Source: Auanema rhodensis
Lineage: Eukaryota; Nematoda; Chromadorea; Rhabditida; Rhabditidae
DNA: 64,000 bases
Assembly (NCBI GenBank): GCA_964057225.1
Contig: OZ059897.1
Coordinates: forward strand, 4,650,001-4,714,000
Direction of reading: 5' to 3'
The notes beneath the pieces are model-generated. The model saw nothing but the letters and a program-made list of their open reading frames with translations. It did not search any database and was not told the DNA's origin. The position numbers were made by a program, and so were the translations under genes. This document shows positions 12,286 through 25,696 of the stretch, piece after piece. How positions within the stretch are numbered: position 1 is the stretch's first letter; every line of letters begins with the position of its first letter.

Positions 12286-13338
12286 GAGTGTACATGGGAA
12301 CTCAGCATACACTAATGCATTATTTTTCAAACGATCATAACTAATTTTTGTATAGAGCGTTTCTCAATGTAGTATAGTGCATTCGATGCGGATTTTTAAG
12401 CTGCGTCGATCTGTGTTATCAGATTTGCGCTAGCTTAAAAATGCACCGAGATATCAACTGATATAAGTTCACACTTATATCCTCGATTTTCACCCTGAAG
12501 AACTAATTTTTTCGTTGAATAACATTGTCTATCGTCTTTGCCTTGAAAAAAGGAATCTAAAAACATCTACTTTTTGTGAAATTATTTAGAAATTTTTCGG
12601 GAAAATTTTTGTCAAAATGTTTTTGGAAGCAATGTTGAGTGTACATGGGAACTCAACATACACTAATGCATTATTTTTCAAACGATCATAACTAATTTTT
12701 GTATAGAGCGTTTCTCATTGTAGTATAGTGCATTCGATGCGGATTTTTAAGCTGCGTTGATCTGTGTTATCAGATTTGAGTTAACTTAAAAATGCACCGA
12801 GATATCAACTGATATATGTTCACACTTATATCCTCGATTTTCACCGTGAAGAAATGATTTTTTCGTTGAAAAACATTGTCCATCGTATTCGTCTTGAAAA
12901 AAGGAATCTAAAAACATCTACTTTCTGTGAAATTATTTAGAAATTTTTCGGGAAAATTTTTGTCAAAATGTTTTTGGAAGCAATGTTGAGTGTACATGGG
13001 AACTCAACATACACTAATGCATTATTTTTCATACGATCATAACTAATTTTTGTATAAAGCGTTTCTCAATGTAGTATAGTGCATTCGATGCGGATTTTTA
13101 AGCTGCGTTGATCTGTGTTATCAGATTTGAGTTAACTTAAAAATGCACCGAGATATCAACTGATATATGTTCACACTTATATCCTCGATTTTCACCCTGA
13201 AGAAATGATTTTTTTGTTGAAAAACATTGTCCATCGTATTCGTCTTGAAAAAAGGAATCTAAAAACATCTACTTTTTGTGAAATTATTTAGAAATTTTTC
13301 GGGAAAATTTTTGTCAAAATGTTTTTGGAAGCAATGTT
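12286..13338 (+). repeat. 3-unit HOR, copy 2 (1053 bp)
   Basis: Repeats the preceding trimer. CACCGTGAAG recurs with G at 12846, exactly 1053 bp on. The third unit differs, with GTATAAAGCG and TTTTTTTGTTG, so its end has been exchanged with another variant. Confidence 0.85.
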
Positions 13339-14391
13339 GAGTGTACATGGGAACTCAGCATACACTAATGCATTATTTTTCAAACGATCATAACTAATTT
13401 TTGTATAGAGCGTTTCTCAATGTAGTATAGTGCATTCGATGCGGATTTTTAAGCTGCGTCGATCTGTGTTATCAGATTTGAGTTAGCTTAAAAATGCACC
13501 GAGATATCAACTGATATATGTTCACACTTATATCCTCGATTTTCACCCTGAAGAAATGATTTTTTCGTTAAAAAACATTGTCCATCGTATTCGTCTTGAA
13601 AAAAGGAATCTAAAAACATCTACTTTTTGTGAAATTATTTAGAAATTTTTCGGGAAAATTTTTGTCAAAATGTTTTTGGAAGCAATGTTGAGTGTACATG
13701 GGAACTCAACATACACTAATGCATTATTTTTCAAACGATCATAACTAATTTTTGTATAGAGCGTTTCTCATTGTAGTATAGTGCATTCGATGCGGATTTT
13801 TAAGCTGCGTTGATCTGTGTTATCAGATTTGAGTTAACTTAAAAATGCACCGAGATATCAACTGATATATGTTCACACTTATATCCTCGATTTTCACCCT
13901 GAAGAAATGATTTTTTCGTTAAAAAACATTGTCCATCGTATTCGTCTTGAAAAAAGGAATCTAAAAACATCTACTTTTTGTGAAATTATTTAGAAATTTT
14001 TCGGGAAAATTTTTGTCAAAATGTTTTTGGAAGCAATGTTGAGTGTACATGGGAACTCAACATACACTAATGCATTATTTTTCAAACGATCATAACTAAT
14101 TTTTGTATAGAGCGTTTCTCAATGTAGTATAGTGCATTCGATGCGGATTTTTAAGTTGCGTCGATCTGTGTTATCAGATTTGCGCTAGCTTAAAAATGCA
14201 CCGAGATATCAACTGATATAAGTTCACACTTATATCCTCGATTTTCACCCTGAAGAACTAATTTTTTCGTTGAATAACATTGTCTATCGTCTTTGCCTTG
14301 AAAAAAGGAATCTAAAAACATCTACTTTTTGTGAAATTATTTAGAAATTTTTCGGGAAAATTTTTGTCAAAATGTTTTTGGAAGCAATGTT
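13339..14391 (+). repeat. Second copy of the 9478-10530 segment
   Basis: Three units in the same order as 9478-10530, including TAAGTTGCG at 14152. The match stops at 14392, where the upstream copy continues with a Z unit but this one continues with a GTTAAC unit carrying the private change TTTTTCGAACG. Confidence 0.8.
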
Positions 14392-16146
14392 GAGTGTACA
14401 TGGGAACTCAACATACACTAATGCATTATTTTTCGAACGATCATAACTAATTTTTGTATAGAGCGTTTCTCATTGTAGTATAGTGCATTCGATGCGGATT
14501 TTTAAGCTGCGTTGATCTGTGTTATCAGATTTGAGTTAACTTAAAAATGCACCGAGATATCAACTGATATATGTTCACACTTATATCCTCGATTTTCACC
14601 CTGAAGAAATGATTTTTTCGTTGAAAAACATTGTCCATCGTATTCGTCTTGAAAAAAGGAATCTAAAAACATCTACTTTCTGTGAAATTATTTAGAAATT
14701 TTTCGGAAAAATTTTTGTCAAAATGTTTTTGGAAGCAATGTTGAGTGTACATGGGAACTCAACATACACTAATGCATTATTTTTCATACGATCATAACTA
14801 ATTTTTGTATAAAGCGTTTCTCAATGTAGTATAGTGCATTCGATGCGGATTTTTAAGCTGCGTTGATCTGTGTTATCAGATTTGAGTTAACTTAAAAATG
14901 CACCGAGATATCAACTGATATATGTTCACACTTATATCCTCGATTTTCACCCTGAAGAAATGATTTTTTTGTTGAAAAACATTGTCCATCGTATTCGTCT
15001 TGAAAAAAGGAATCTAAAAACATCTACTTTTTGTGAAATTATTTAGAAATTTTTCGGGAAAATTTTTGTCAAAATGTTTTTGGAAGCAATGTTGAGTGTA
15101 CATGGGAACTCAGCATACACTAATGCATTATTTTTCAAACGATCATAACTAATTTTTGTATAGAGCGTTTCTCAATGTAGTATAGTGCATTCGATGCGGA
15201 TTTTTAAGCTGCGTCGATCTGTGTTATCAGATTTGAGTTAGCTTAAAAATGCACCGAGATATCAACTGATATATGTTCACACTTATATCCTCGATTTTCA
15301 CCCTGAAGAAATGATTTTTTTGTTGAAAAACATTGTCCATCGTATTCGTCTTGAAAAAAGGAATCTAAAAACATCTACTTTTTGTGAAATTATTTAGAAA
15401 TTTTTCGGGAAAATTTTTGTCAAAATGTTTTTGGAAGCAATGTTGAGTGTACCTGGGAACTCAGCATACACTAATGCATTATTTTTCAAACGATCATAAC
15501 TAATTTTTGTATAGAGCGTTTCTCAATGTAGTATAGTGCATTCGATGCGGATTTTTAAGCTGCGTCGATCTGTGTTATCAGATTTGAGTTAGCTTAAAAA
15601 TGCACCGAGATATCAACTGATATATGTTCACACTTATATCCTCGATTTTCACCCTGAAGAAATGATTTTTTCGTTAAAAAACATTGTCCATCGTATTCGT
15701 CTTGAAAAAAGGAATCTAAAAACATCTACTTTTTGTGAAATTATTTAGAAATTTTTCGGGAAAATTTTTGTCAAAATGTTTTTGGAAGCAATGTTGAGTG
15801 TACATGGGAACTCAACATACACTAATGCATTATTTTTCAAACGATCATAACTAATTTTTGTATAGAGCGTTTCTCATTGTAGTATAGTGCATTCGATGCG
15901 GATTTTTAAGCTGCGTTGATCTGTGTTATCAGATTTGAGTTAACTTAAAAATGCACCGAGATATCAACTGATATATGTTCACACTTATATCCTCGATTTT
16001 CACCCTGAAGAAATGATTTTTTTGTTGAAAAACATTGTCCATCGTATTCGTCTTGAAAAAAGGAATCTAAAAACATCTACTTTTTGTGAAATTATTTAGA
16101 AATTTTTCGGGAAAATTTTTGTCAAAATGTTTTTGGAAGCAATGTT
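14392..16146 (+). repeat. Five Y-type units of mixed subtype
   Basis: Unit 14392 has TTTTTCGAACG and TTCGGAAAAATTTTTG. Unit 14743 has TTTTCATACG and GTATAAAGCG. Units 15094, 15445 and 15796 alternate GTTAGC and GTTAAC versions. Unit 15445 has the private change GTGTACCTGGG in the conserved boundary block. No length change. Confidence 0.7.
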
Positions 16147-16484
16147 GAGTGTACATGGGAACTCAACATACACTAATGCATTATTTTTCAAACGATCATA
16201 ACTAATTTTTGTATAGAGCGTTTCTCATTGTAGTATAGTGCATTCGATGCGGATTTTTAAGCTGCGTTGATCTGTGTTATCAGATTTGAGTTAACTTAAA
16301 AATGCACCGAGATATCAACTGATATATGTTCACACTTATATCCTCGATTTTCACCCTGAAGAAATGATTTTTTTGTTGAAAAACATTGTCCATCGTATTC
16401 GTCTTGAAAAAAGGAATCTAAAAACATCTACTTTTTGTGAAATTATTTAGAAATTTTTGTCAAAATGTTTTTGGAAGCAATGTT
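16147..16484 (+). repeat. 338-bp unit with 13-bp deletion
   Basis: The first length variant after 46 constant units. In the right end, AAATTTTT is followed directly by GTCAAAATG, so CGGGAAAATTTTT is missing. The deleted piece ends in the same AATTTTT that precedes it, which suggests slippage between direct repeats within the AT hairpin. Confidence 0.92.
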
Positions 16485-16835
16485 GAGTGTACATGGGAAC
16501 TCAGCATACACTAATGCATTATTTTTCAAACGATCATAACTAATTTTTGTATAGAGCGTTTCTCAATGTAGTATAGTGCATTCGATGCGGATTTTTAAGC
16601 TGCGTCGATCTGTGTTATCAGATTTGAGTTAGCTTAAAAATGCACCGAGATATCAACTGATATATGTTCACACTTATATCCTCGATTTTCACCCTGAAGA
16701 ATTAATTTTTTCGTTGAATAACATTGTCCATCGTCTTTGCCTTGAAAAAAGAAATCTAAAAACATCTACTTTTTGTGAAATTATTTAGAAATTTTTCGGG
16801 AAAATTTTTGTCACAATGTTTTTGGAAGCAATGTT
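16485..16835 (+). repeat. Y-to-X chimera leading into the T-tract block
   Basis: Left part Y (GTCG, GAGTTAGC, ATATG); right part X (GAATTAA, GAATAAC, CTTTGCC). 351 bp. Confidence 0.75.
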
Positions 16836-17539
16836 AAGTGTACATGGGAACTCAACACACACTAATGCAATTTTTTTTCAAACGATCATAACTAATTTTT
16901 GTATAGAGCGTTTCTCAATGTAGTATAGTGCATTCGATGCGGATTTTTAAGCTGCGTTGATCTGTGTTATCAGATTTGCGCTAGCTTAAAAATGCACCGA
17001 GTAATCAACTGATATAGGTTCACACTTATATCCTCGATTTTCACCCTGAAGAATTAATTTTTTCGTTGAATAACATTGTCCATCGTCTTTGCCTTGAAAA
17101 AAGAAATCTAAAAACATCTACTTTTTGTGAAATTATTTAGAAATTTTTCGGGAAAATTTTTGTCACAATGTTTTTGGAAGCAATGTTAAGTGTACATGGG
17201 AACTCAACACACACTAATGCAATTTTTTTTCAAACGATCATAACTAATTTTTGTATAGAGCGTTTCTCAATGTAGTATAGTGCATTCGATGCGGATTTTT
17301 AAGCTGCGTTGATCTGTGTTATCAGATTTGCGCTAGCTTAAAAATGCACCGAGTAATCAACTGATATAGGTTCACACTTATATCCTCGATTTTCACCCTG
17401 AAGAATTAATTTTTTCGTTGAATAACATTGTCCATCGTCTTTGCCTTGAAAAAAGAAATCTAAAAACATCTACTTTTTGTGAAATTATTTAGAAATTTTT
17501 CGGGAAAATTTTTGTCACAATGTTTTTGGAAGCAATGTT
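16836..17539 (+). repeat. Two 352-bp X units with extended T tract
   Basis: Units 16836 and 17188 start with AAGTG instead of GAGTG and read CACACACTAATGCAATTTTTTTT, where other units have GCATTATTTTTC. The net change is +1 bp, so spacing is 352. Both are otherwise X type and nearly identical to each other. The same subfamily returns at 23941, 26048, 26751, 27805 and 28859. Confidence 0.85.
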
Positions 17540-18324
17540 AAGTGTACATGGGAACTCAACACACACTAATGCAATTTTTTTTCAAACGATCATAACTAAT
17601 TTTTGTAAAGAGCGTTTCTCAATGTAGTATAGTGCATTCGATGCGGATTTTTAAGCTGCGTTGATCTGTGTTATCAGATTTGAGTTAACTTAAATCATTG
17701 AGTTAACTGTGTTATCAGATTTGCACTAGCTTAAAAATGCACCGAGATATCAACTGATATAAGTTCACACTTATATCCTCGATTTTCACCCTGAAGAATT
17801 AATTTTTTCGTTGAATAACATTGTCCATCGTCTTTGCCTTGAAAAAAGGAATCTAAAAACATCTACTTTTTGTGAAATTATTTAGAAATTTTTCGGGAAA
17901 ATTTTTGTCACAATGTTTTTGGAAGCAATGTTGAGTGTACATGGGAACTCAGCATACACTAATGCATTATTTTTCAAACGATCATAACTAATTTTTGTAT
18001 AGAGCGTTTCTCAATGTAGTATAGTGCATTCGATGCGGATTTTTAAGCTGCGTTGATCTGTGTTATCAGATTTGAGTTAACTTAAATCATTGAGTTAACT
18101 GTGTTATCAGATTTGCACTAGCTTAAAAATGCACCGAGATATCAACTGATATAAGTTCACACTTATATCCTCGATTTTCACCCTGAAGAATTAATTTTTT
18201 CGTTGAATAACATTGTCCATCGTCTTTGCCTTGAAAAAAGGAATCTAAAAACATCTACTTTTTGTGAAATTATTTAGAAATTTTTCGGGAAAATTTTTGT
18301 CACAATGTTTTTGGAAGCAATGTT
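17540..18324 (+). repeat. Two consecutive units with a 41-bp partial duplication
   Basis: Unit spacing is 393 bp (17540 to 17933; 352-bp class plus 41) and 392 bp (17933 to 18325; 351 plus 41). In both, CTGTGTTATCAGATTTG occurs twice 41 bp apart (first at 17666 and 17707), joined through TTAAATCATTGAGTTAA. The left copy is GAGTTAAC type, the right is GCACTAGC type. The duplicated piece contains the inner stem of the nested dyad. The change spread from one unit to its neighbour. Confidence 0.92.
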
Positions 18325-19728
18325 GAGTGTACATGGGAACTCAGCATACACTAATGCATTATTTTTCAAACGATCATAACTAATTTTTGTATAGAGCGTT
18401 TCTCAATGTAGTATAGTGCATTCGATGCGGATTTTTAAGCTGCGTTGATCTGTGTTATCAGATTTGAGTTAACTTAAAAATGCACCGAGATATCAACTGA
18501 TATATGTTCACACTTATATCCTCGATTTTCACCCTGAAGAAATGATTTTTTCGTTGAAAAACATTGTCCATCGTATTCGTCTTGAAAAAAGGAATCTAAA
18601 AACATCTACTTTTTGTGAAATTAATTAGAAATTTTTCGGGAAAATTTTTGTCAAAATGTTTTTGGAAGCAATGTTGAGTGTACATGGGAACTCAACATAC
18701 ACTAATGCATTATTTTTCAAACGATCATAACTAATTTTTGTATAGAGCGTTTCTCAATGTAGTATAGTGCATTCGATGCGGATTTTTAAGCTGCGTCGAT
18801 CTGTGTTATCAGATTTGCGCTAGCTTAAAAATGCACCGAGATATCAACTGATATAAGTTCACACTTATATCCTCGATTTTCACCCTGAAGAACTAATTTT
18901 TTCGTTGAATAACATTGTCTATCGTCTTTGCCTTGAAAAAAGGAATCTAAAAACATCTACTTTTTGTGAAATTATTTAGAAATTTTTCGGGAAAATTTTT
19001 GTCAAAATGTTTTTGGAAGCAATGTTGAGTGTACATGGGAACTCAACATACACTAATGCATTATTTTTCAAACGATCATAACTAATTTTTGTATAGAGCG
19101 TTTCTCATTGTAGTATAGTGCATTCGATGCCGATTTTTAAGCTGCGTTGATCTGTGTTATCAGATTTGAGTTAACTTAAAAATGCACCGAGATATCAACT
19201 GATATATGTTCACACTTATATCCTCGATTTTCACCCTGAAGAAATGATTTTTTCGTTGAAAAACATTGTCCATCGTATTCGTCTTGAAAAAAGGAATCTA
19301 AAAACATCTACTTTCTGTGAAATTATTTAGAAATTTTTCGGGAAAATTTTTGTCAAAATGTTTTTGGAAGCAATGTTGAGTGTACATGGGAACTCAACAT
19401 ACACTAATGCATTATTTTTCATACGATCATAACTAATTTTTGTATAAAGCGTTTCTCAATGTAGTATAGTGCATTCGATGCGGATTTTTAAGCTGCGTTG
19501 ATCTGTGTTATCAGATTTGAGTTAACTTAAAAATGCACCGAGATATCAACTGATATAGGTTCACACTTATATCCTCGATTTTCACCCTGAAGAATTAATT
19601 TTTTCGTTGAATAACATTGTCCATCGTCTTCGCCTTGAAAAAAGGAATCTAAAAACATTCACTTTTTGTGAAATTATTCAGAAATTTTGCGGGAAAATTT
19701 TTGTCAAAATGTTTTTGGAAGCAATGTT
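18325..19728 (+). repeat. 4-unit segment, later repeated 2106 bp downstream
   Basis: Units: GTTAAC with AATTAATTAG (18621), Z, GTTAAC with CTTTCTG, and a TTTTCATACG unit. The same order appears at 20431-21834; AATTAATTAG recurs at 20727, 2106 bp (6 units) on. The last unit here ends as a different subtype (CTTCGCC, ACATTCAC, AAATTTTGCGGG). Confidence 0.8.
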
Positions 19729-20430
19729 GAGTGTACATGGGAACTCAACATACACTAATGCATTATTTTTCAAACGATCATAACTAATTTTTGTATAGAG
19801 CGTTTCTCAATGTAGTATAGTGCATTCGATGCGGATTTTTAAGCTGCGTCGATCTGTGTTATCAGATTTGAGTTAGCTTAAAAATGCACCGAGATATCAA
19901 CTGATATATGTTCACACTTATATCCTCGATTTTCACCCTGAAGAAATGATTTTTTCGTTAAAAAACATTGTCCATCGTATTCGTCTTGAAAAAAGGAATC
20001 TAAAAACATCTACTTTCTGTGAAATTATTTAGAAATTTTTCGGGAAAATTTTTGTCAAAATGTTTTTGGAAGCAATGTTGAGTGTACATGGGAACTCAAC
20101 ATACACTAATGCATTATTTTTCATACGATCATAACTAATTTTTGTATAAAGCGTTTCTCATTGTAGTATAGTGCATTCGATGCGGATTTTTAAGCTGCGT
20201 TGATCTGTGTTATCAGATTTGAGTTAGCTTAAAAATGCACCGAGATATCAACTGATATATGTTCACACTTATATCCTCGATTTTCACCCTGAAGAAATGA
20301 TTTTTTCGTTAAAAAACATTGTCCATCGTATTCGTCTTGAAAAAAGGAATCTAAAAACATCTACTTTTTGTGAAATTATTTAGAAATTTTTCGGGAAAAT
20401 TTTTGTCAAAATGTTTTTGGAAGCAATGTT
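19729..20430 (+). repeat. Two linking units
   Basis: GTTAGC/GTTAAAAAAC units with CTTTCTG (19729) and TTTTCATACG plus GTATAAAGCG (20080). Recombinants of types seen on both sides. Confidence 0.65.
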
Positions 20431-21834
20431 GAGTGTACATGGGAACTCAACATACACTAATGCATTATTTTTCAAACGATCATAACTAATTTTTGTATAG
20501 AGCGTTTCTCATTGTAGTATAGTGCATTCGATGCGGATTTTTAAGCTGCGTTGATCTGTGTTATCAGATTTGAGTTAACTTAAAAATGCACCGAGATATC
20601 AACTGATATATGTTCACACTTATATCCTCGATTTTCACCCTGAAGAAATGATTTTTTTGTTGAAAAACATTGTCCATCGTATTCGTCTTGAAAAAAGGAA
20701 TCTAAAAACATCTACTTTTTGTGAAATTAATTAGAAATTTTTCGGGAAAATTTTTGTCAAAATGTTTTTGGAAGCAATGTTGAGTGTACATGGGAACTCA
20801 ACATACACTAATGCATTATTTTTCAAACGATCATAACTAATTTTTGTATAGAGCGTTTCTCAATGTAGTATAGTGCATTCGATGCGGATTTTTAAGCTGC
20901 GTCGATCTGTGTTATCAGATTTGCGCTAGCTTAAAAATGCACCGAGATATCAACTGATATAAGTTCACACTTATATCCTCGATTTTCACCCTGAAGAACT
21001 AATTTTTTCGTTGAATAACATTGTCTATCGTCTTTGCCTTGAAAAAAGGAATCTAAAAACATCTACTTTTTGTGAAATTATTTAGAAATTTTTCGGGAAA
21101 ATTTTTGTCAAAATGTTTTTGGAAGCAATGTTGAGTGTACATGGGAACTCAACATACACTAATGCATTATTTTTCAAACGATCATAACTAATTTGTGTAT
21201 AGAGCGTTTCTCATTGTAGTATAGTGCATTCGATGCGGATTTTTAAGCTGCGTTGATCTGTGTTATCAGATTTGAGTTAACTTAAAAATGCACCGAGATA
21301 TCAACTGATATATGTTCACACTTATATCCTCGATTTTCACCCTGAAGAAATGATTTTTTCGTTGAAAAACATTGTCCATCGTATTCGTCTTGAAAAAAGG
21401 AATCTAAAAACATCTACTTTCTGTGAAATTATTTAGAAATTTTTCGGGAAAATTTTTGTCAAAATGTTTTTGGAAGCAATGTTGAGTGTACATGGGAACT
21501 CAACATACACTAATGCATTATTTTTCATACGATCATAACTAATTTTTGTATAAAGCGTTTCTCAATGTAGTATAGTGCATTCGATGCGGATTTTTAAGCT
21601 GCGTTGATCTGTGTTATCAGATTTGAGTTAACTTAAAAATGCACCGAGATATCAACTGATATATGTTCACACTTATATCCTCGATTTTCACCCTGAAGAA
21701 ATGATTTTTTTGTTGAAAAACATTGTCCATCGTATTCGTCTTGAAAAAAGGAATCTAAAAACATCTACTTTTTGTGAAATTATTTAGAAATTTTTCGGGA
21801 AAATTTTTGTCAAAATGTTTTTGGAAGCAATGTT
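20431..21834 (+). repeat. Second copy of the 18325-19728 segment
   Basis: Same unit order as 18325-19728, offset by 2106 bp. The private change AATTTGTGTAT lies in unit 21133. Confidence 0.78.
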
Positions 21835-23589
21835 GAGTGTACATGGGAACTCAGCATACACTAATGCATTATTTTTCAAACGATCATAACTAATTTTTGT
21901 ATAGAGCGTTTCTCAATGTAGTATAGTGCATTCGATGCGGATTTTTAAGCTGCGTCGATCTGTGTTATCAGATTTGAGTTAGCTTAAAAATGCACCGAGA
22001 TATCAACTGATATATGTTCACACTTATATCCTCGATTTTCACCCTGAAGAAATGATTTTTTCGTTAAAAAACATTGTCCATCGTATTCGTCTTGAAAAAA
22101 GGAATCTAAAAACATCTACTTTTTGTGAAATTATTTAGAAATTTTTCGGGAAAATTTTTGTCAAAATGTTTTTGGAAGCAATGTTGAGTGTACATGGGAA
22201 CTCAACATACACTAATGCATTATTTTTCAAACGATCATAACTAATTTTTGTATAGAGCGTTTCTCATTGTAGTATAGTGCATTCGATGCGGATTTTTAAG
22301 CTGCGTTGATCTGTGTTATCAGATTTGAGTTAACTTAAAAATGCACCGAGATATCAACTGATATATGTTCACACTTATATCCTCGATTTTCACCCTGAAG
22401 AAATGATTTTTTTGTTGAAAAACATTGTCCATCGTATTCGTCTTGAAAAAAGGAATCTAAAAACATCTACTTTTTGTGAAATTATTCAGAAATTTTTCGG
22501 GAAAATTTTTGTCAAAATGTTTTTGGAAGCAATGTTGAGTGTACATGGGAACTCAGCATACACTAATGCATTATTTTTCAAACGATCATAACTAATTTTT
22601 GTATAGAGCGTTTCTCAATGTAGTATAGTGCATTCGATGCGGATTTTTAAGCTGCGTCGATCTGTGTTATCAGATTTGAGTTAGCTTAAAAATGCACCGA
22701 GATATCAACTGATATATGTTCACACTTATATCCTCGATTTTCACCCTGAAGAAATGATTTTTTCGTTAAAAAACATTGTCCATCGTATTCGTCTTGAAAA
22801 AAGGAATCTAAAAACATCTACTTTTTGTGAAATTATTTAGAAATTTTTCGGGAAAATTTTTGTCAAAATGTTTTTGGATGCAATGTTGAGTGTACATGGG
22901 AACTCAACATACACTAATGCATTATTTTTCAAACGATTATAACTAATTTTTGTATAGAGCGTTTCTCATTGTAGTATAGTGCATTCGATGCGGATTTTTA
23001 AGCTGCGTTGATCTGTGTTATCAGATTTGAGTTAACTTAAAAATGCACCGAGATATCAACTGATATATGTTCACACTTATATCCTCGATTTTCACCCTGA
23101 AGAAATGATTTTTTTGTTGAAAAACATTGTCCATCGTATTCGTCTTGAAAAAAGGAATCTAAAAACATCTACTTTTTGTGAAATTATTTAGAAATTTTTC
23201 GGGAAAATTTTTGTCAAAATGTTTTTGGAAGCAATGTTGAGTGTACATGGGAACTCAGCATACACTAATGCATTATTTTTCAAACGATCATAACTAATTT
23301 TTGTATAGAGCGTTTCTCAATGTAGTATAGTGCATTCGATGCGGATTTTTAAGCTGCGTCGATCTGTGTTATCAGATTTGAGTTAGCTTAAAAATGCACC
23401 GAGATATCAACTGATATATGTTCACACTTATATCCTCGTTTTTCACCCTGAAGAAATGATTTTTTCGTTAAAAAACATTGTCCATCGTATTCGTCTTGAA
23501 AAAAGGAATCTAAAAACATCTACTTTTTGTGAAATTATTTAGAAATTTTTCGGGAAAATTTTTGTCAAAATGTTTTTGGAAGCAATGTT
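21835..23589 (+). repeat. 2-unit (702-bp) alternation
   Basis: Units alternate between GTCG/GTTAGC/GTTAAAAAAC (21835, 22537, 23239) and GTTG/GTTAAC/TTTTTTTGTTG (22186, 22888). Private changes: TTGGATGC in 22537, GATTATAAC in 22888. Unit 23239 carries TCCTCGTTTTTC, which marks the start of the next domain. Confidence 0.75.
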
Positions 23590-24643
23590 GAGTGTACATG
23601 GGAACTCAACATACACTAATGCATTATTTTTCAAACGATCATAACTAATTTTTGTATAGAGCGTTTCTCATTGTAGTATAGTGCATTCGATGCGGATTTT
23701 TAAGCTGCGTTGATCTGTGTTATCAGATTTGCGCTAGCTTAAAAATGCACCGAGTAATCAACTGATATAGGTTCACACTTATATCCTCGATTTTCACCCT
23801 GAAGAATTAATTTTTTCGTTGAATAACATTGTCCATCGTCTTTGCCTTGAAAAAAGAAATCTAAAAACATCTACTTTTTGTGAAATTATTTAGAAATTTT
23901 TCGGGAAAATTTTTGTCACAATGTTTTTCGAAGCAATGTTAAGTGTACATGGGAACTCAACACACACTAATGCAATTTTTTTTCAAACGATCATAACTAA
24001 TTTTTGTATAGAGCGTTTCTCAATGTAGTATAGTGCATTCGATGCGGATTTTTAAGCTGCGTCGATCTGTGTTATCCGATTTGAGTTAGCTTAAAAATGC
24101 ACCGAGATATCAACTGATATAGGTTCACACTTATATCCTCGATTTTCACCCTGAAGAATTAATTTTTTCGTTGAATAACATTGTCCATCGTCTTCGCCTT
24201 GAAAAAAGGAATCTAAAAACATTCACTTTTTGTGAAATTATTCAGAAATTTTTCGGGAAACTTTTTGTCAAAATGTTTTTGGAAGCAATGTTGAGTGTAC
24301 ATGGGAACTCAGCATACACTAATGCATTATTTTTCAAACGATCATAACTAATTTTTGTATAGAGCGTTTCTCAATGTAGTATAGTGCATTCGATGCGGAT
24401 TTTTAAGCTGCGTCGATCTGTGTTATCAGATTTGAGTTAGCTTAAAAATGCACTGAGATATCAACTGATATATGTTCACACTTATATCCTCAATTTTCAC
24501 CCTGAAGAAATGATTTTTTCGTTGAAAAACATTGTCCATCGTATTCGTCTTGAAAAAAGGAATCTAAAAACATCTACTTTTTGTGAAATTATTTAGAAAT
24601 TTTTCGGGAAAATTTTTGTCAAAATGTTTTTGGAAGCAATGTT
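23590..24643 (+). repeat. b-c-d cassette, copy 1 (1054 bp)
   Basis: b: X unit (23590). c: 352-bp unit (23941) with ATCCGATTTG, CTTCGCC, ACATTCAC and GGGAAACTTTTTG. d: unit (24293) with GCACTGAG and CCTCAATTTTC. The same b-c-d order returns three more times by 29561. Confidence 0.85.
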
Positions 24644-25696
24644 GAGTGTACATGGGAACTCAACATACACTAATGCATTATTTTTCAAACGATCATAACT
24701 AATTTTTGTATAGAGCGTTTCTCATTGTAGTATAGTGCATTCGATGCGGATTTTTAAGCTGCGTTGATCTGTGTTATCAGATTTGAGTTAACTTAAAAAT
24801 GCACCGAGATATCAACTGATATATGTTCACACTTATATCCTCGATTTTCACCCTGAAGAAATGATTTTTTTGTTGAAAAACATTGTCCATCGTATTCGTC
24901 TTGAAAAAAGGAATCTAAAAACATCTACTTTTTGTGAAATTATTTAGAAATTTTTCGGGAAAATTTTTGTCAAAATGTTTTTGGAAGCAATGTTGAGTGT
25001 ACATGGGAACTCAGCATACACTAATGCATTATTTTTCAAACGATCATAACTAATTTTTGTATAGAGCGTTTCTCAATGTAGTATAGTGCATTCGATGCGG
25101 ATTTTTAAGCTGCGTCGATCTGTGTTATCAGATTTGAGTTAGCTTAAAAATGCACCGAGATATCAACTGATATATGTTCACACTTATATCCTCGTTTTTC
25201 ACCCTGAAGAAATGATTTTTTCGTTAAAAAACATTGTCCATCGTATTCGTCTTGAAAAAAGGAATCTAAAAACATCTACTTTTTGTGAAATTATTTAGAA
25301 ATTTTTCGGGAAAATTTTTGTCAAAATGTTTTTGGAAGCAATGTTGAGTGTACATGGGAACTCAGCATACACTAATGCATTATTTTTCAAACGATCATAA
25401 CTAATTTTTGTATAGAGCGTTTCTCAATGTAGTATAGTGCATTCGATGCGGATTTTTAAGCTGCGTCGATCTGTGTTATCAGATTTGAGTTAGCTTAAAA
25501 ATGCACTGAGATATCAACTGATATATGTTCACACTTATATCCTCAATTTTCACCCTGAAGAAATGATTTTTTCGTTGAAAAACATTGTCCATCGTATTTG
25601 TCTTGAAAAAAGGAATCTAAAAACATCTACTTTTTGTGAAATTATTTAGAAATTTTTCGGGAAAATTTTTGTCAAAATGTTTTTGGAAGCAATGTT
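24644..25696 (+). repeat. Three units between b-c-d copies 1 and 2
   Basis: A GTTAAC/TTTTTTTGTTG unit (24644), a TCCTCGTTTTTC unit (24995) and a lone d unit (25346, with CGTATTTGTC). The TCCTCGTTTTTC mark lies 1756 bp after its earlier occurrence. Confidence 0.75.

Noticed and set aside
17660-17720. 41-bp insert as a transposon footprint
   Set aside because: The inserted piece duplicates satellite sequence 41 bp away, so it is an internal rearrangement.
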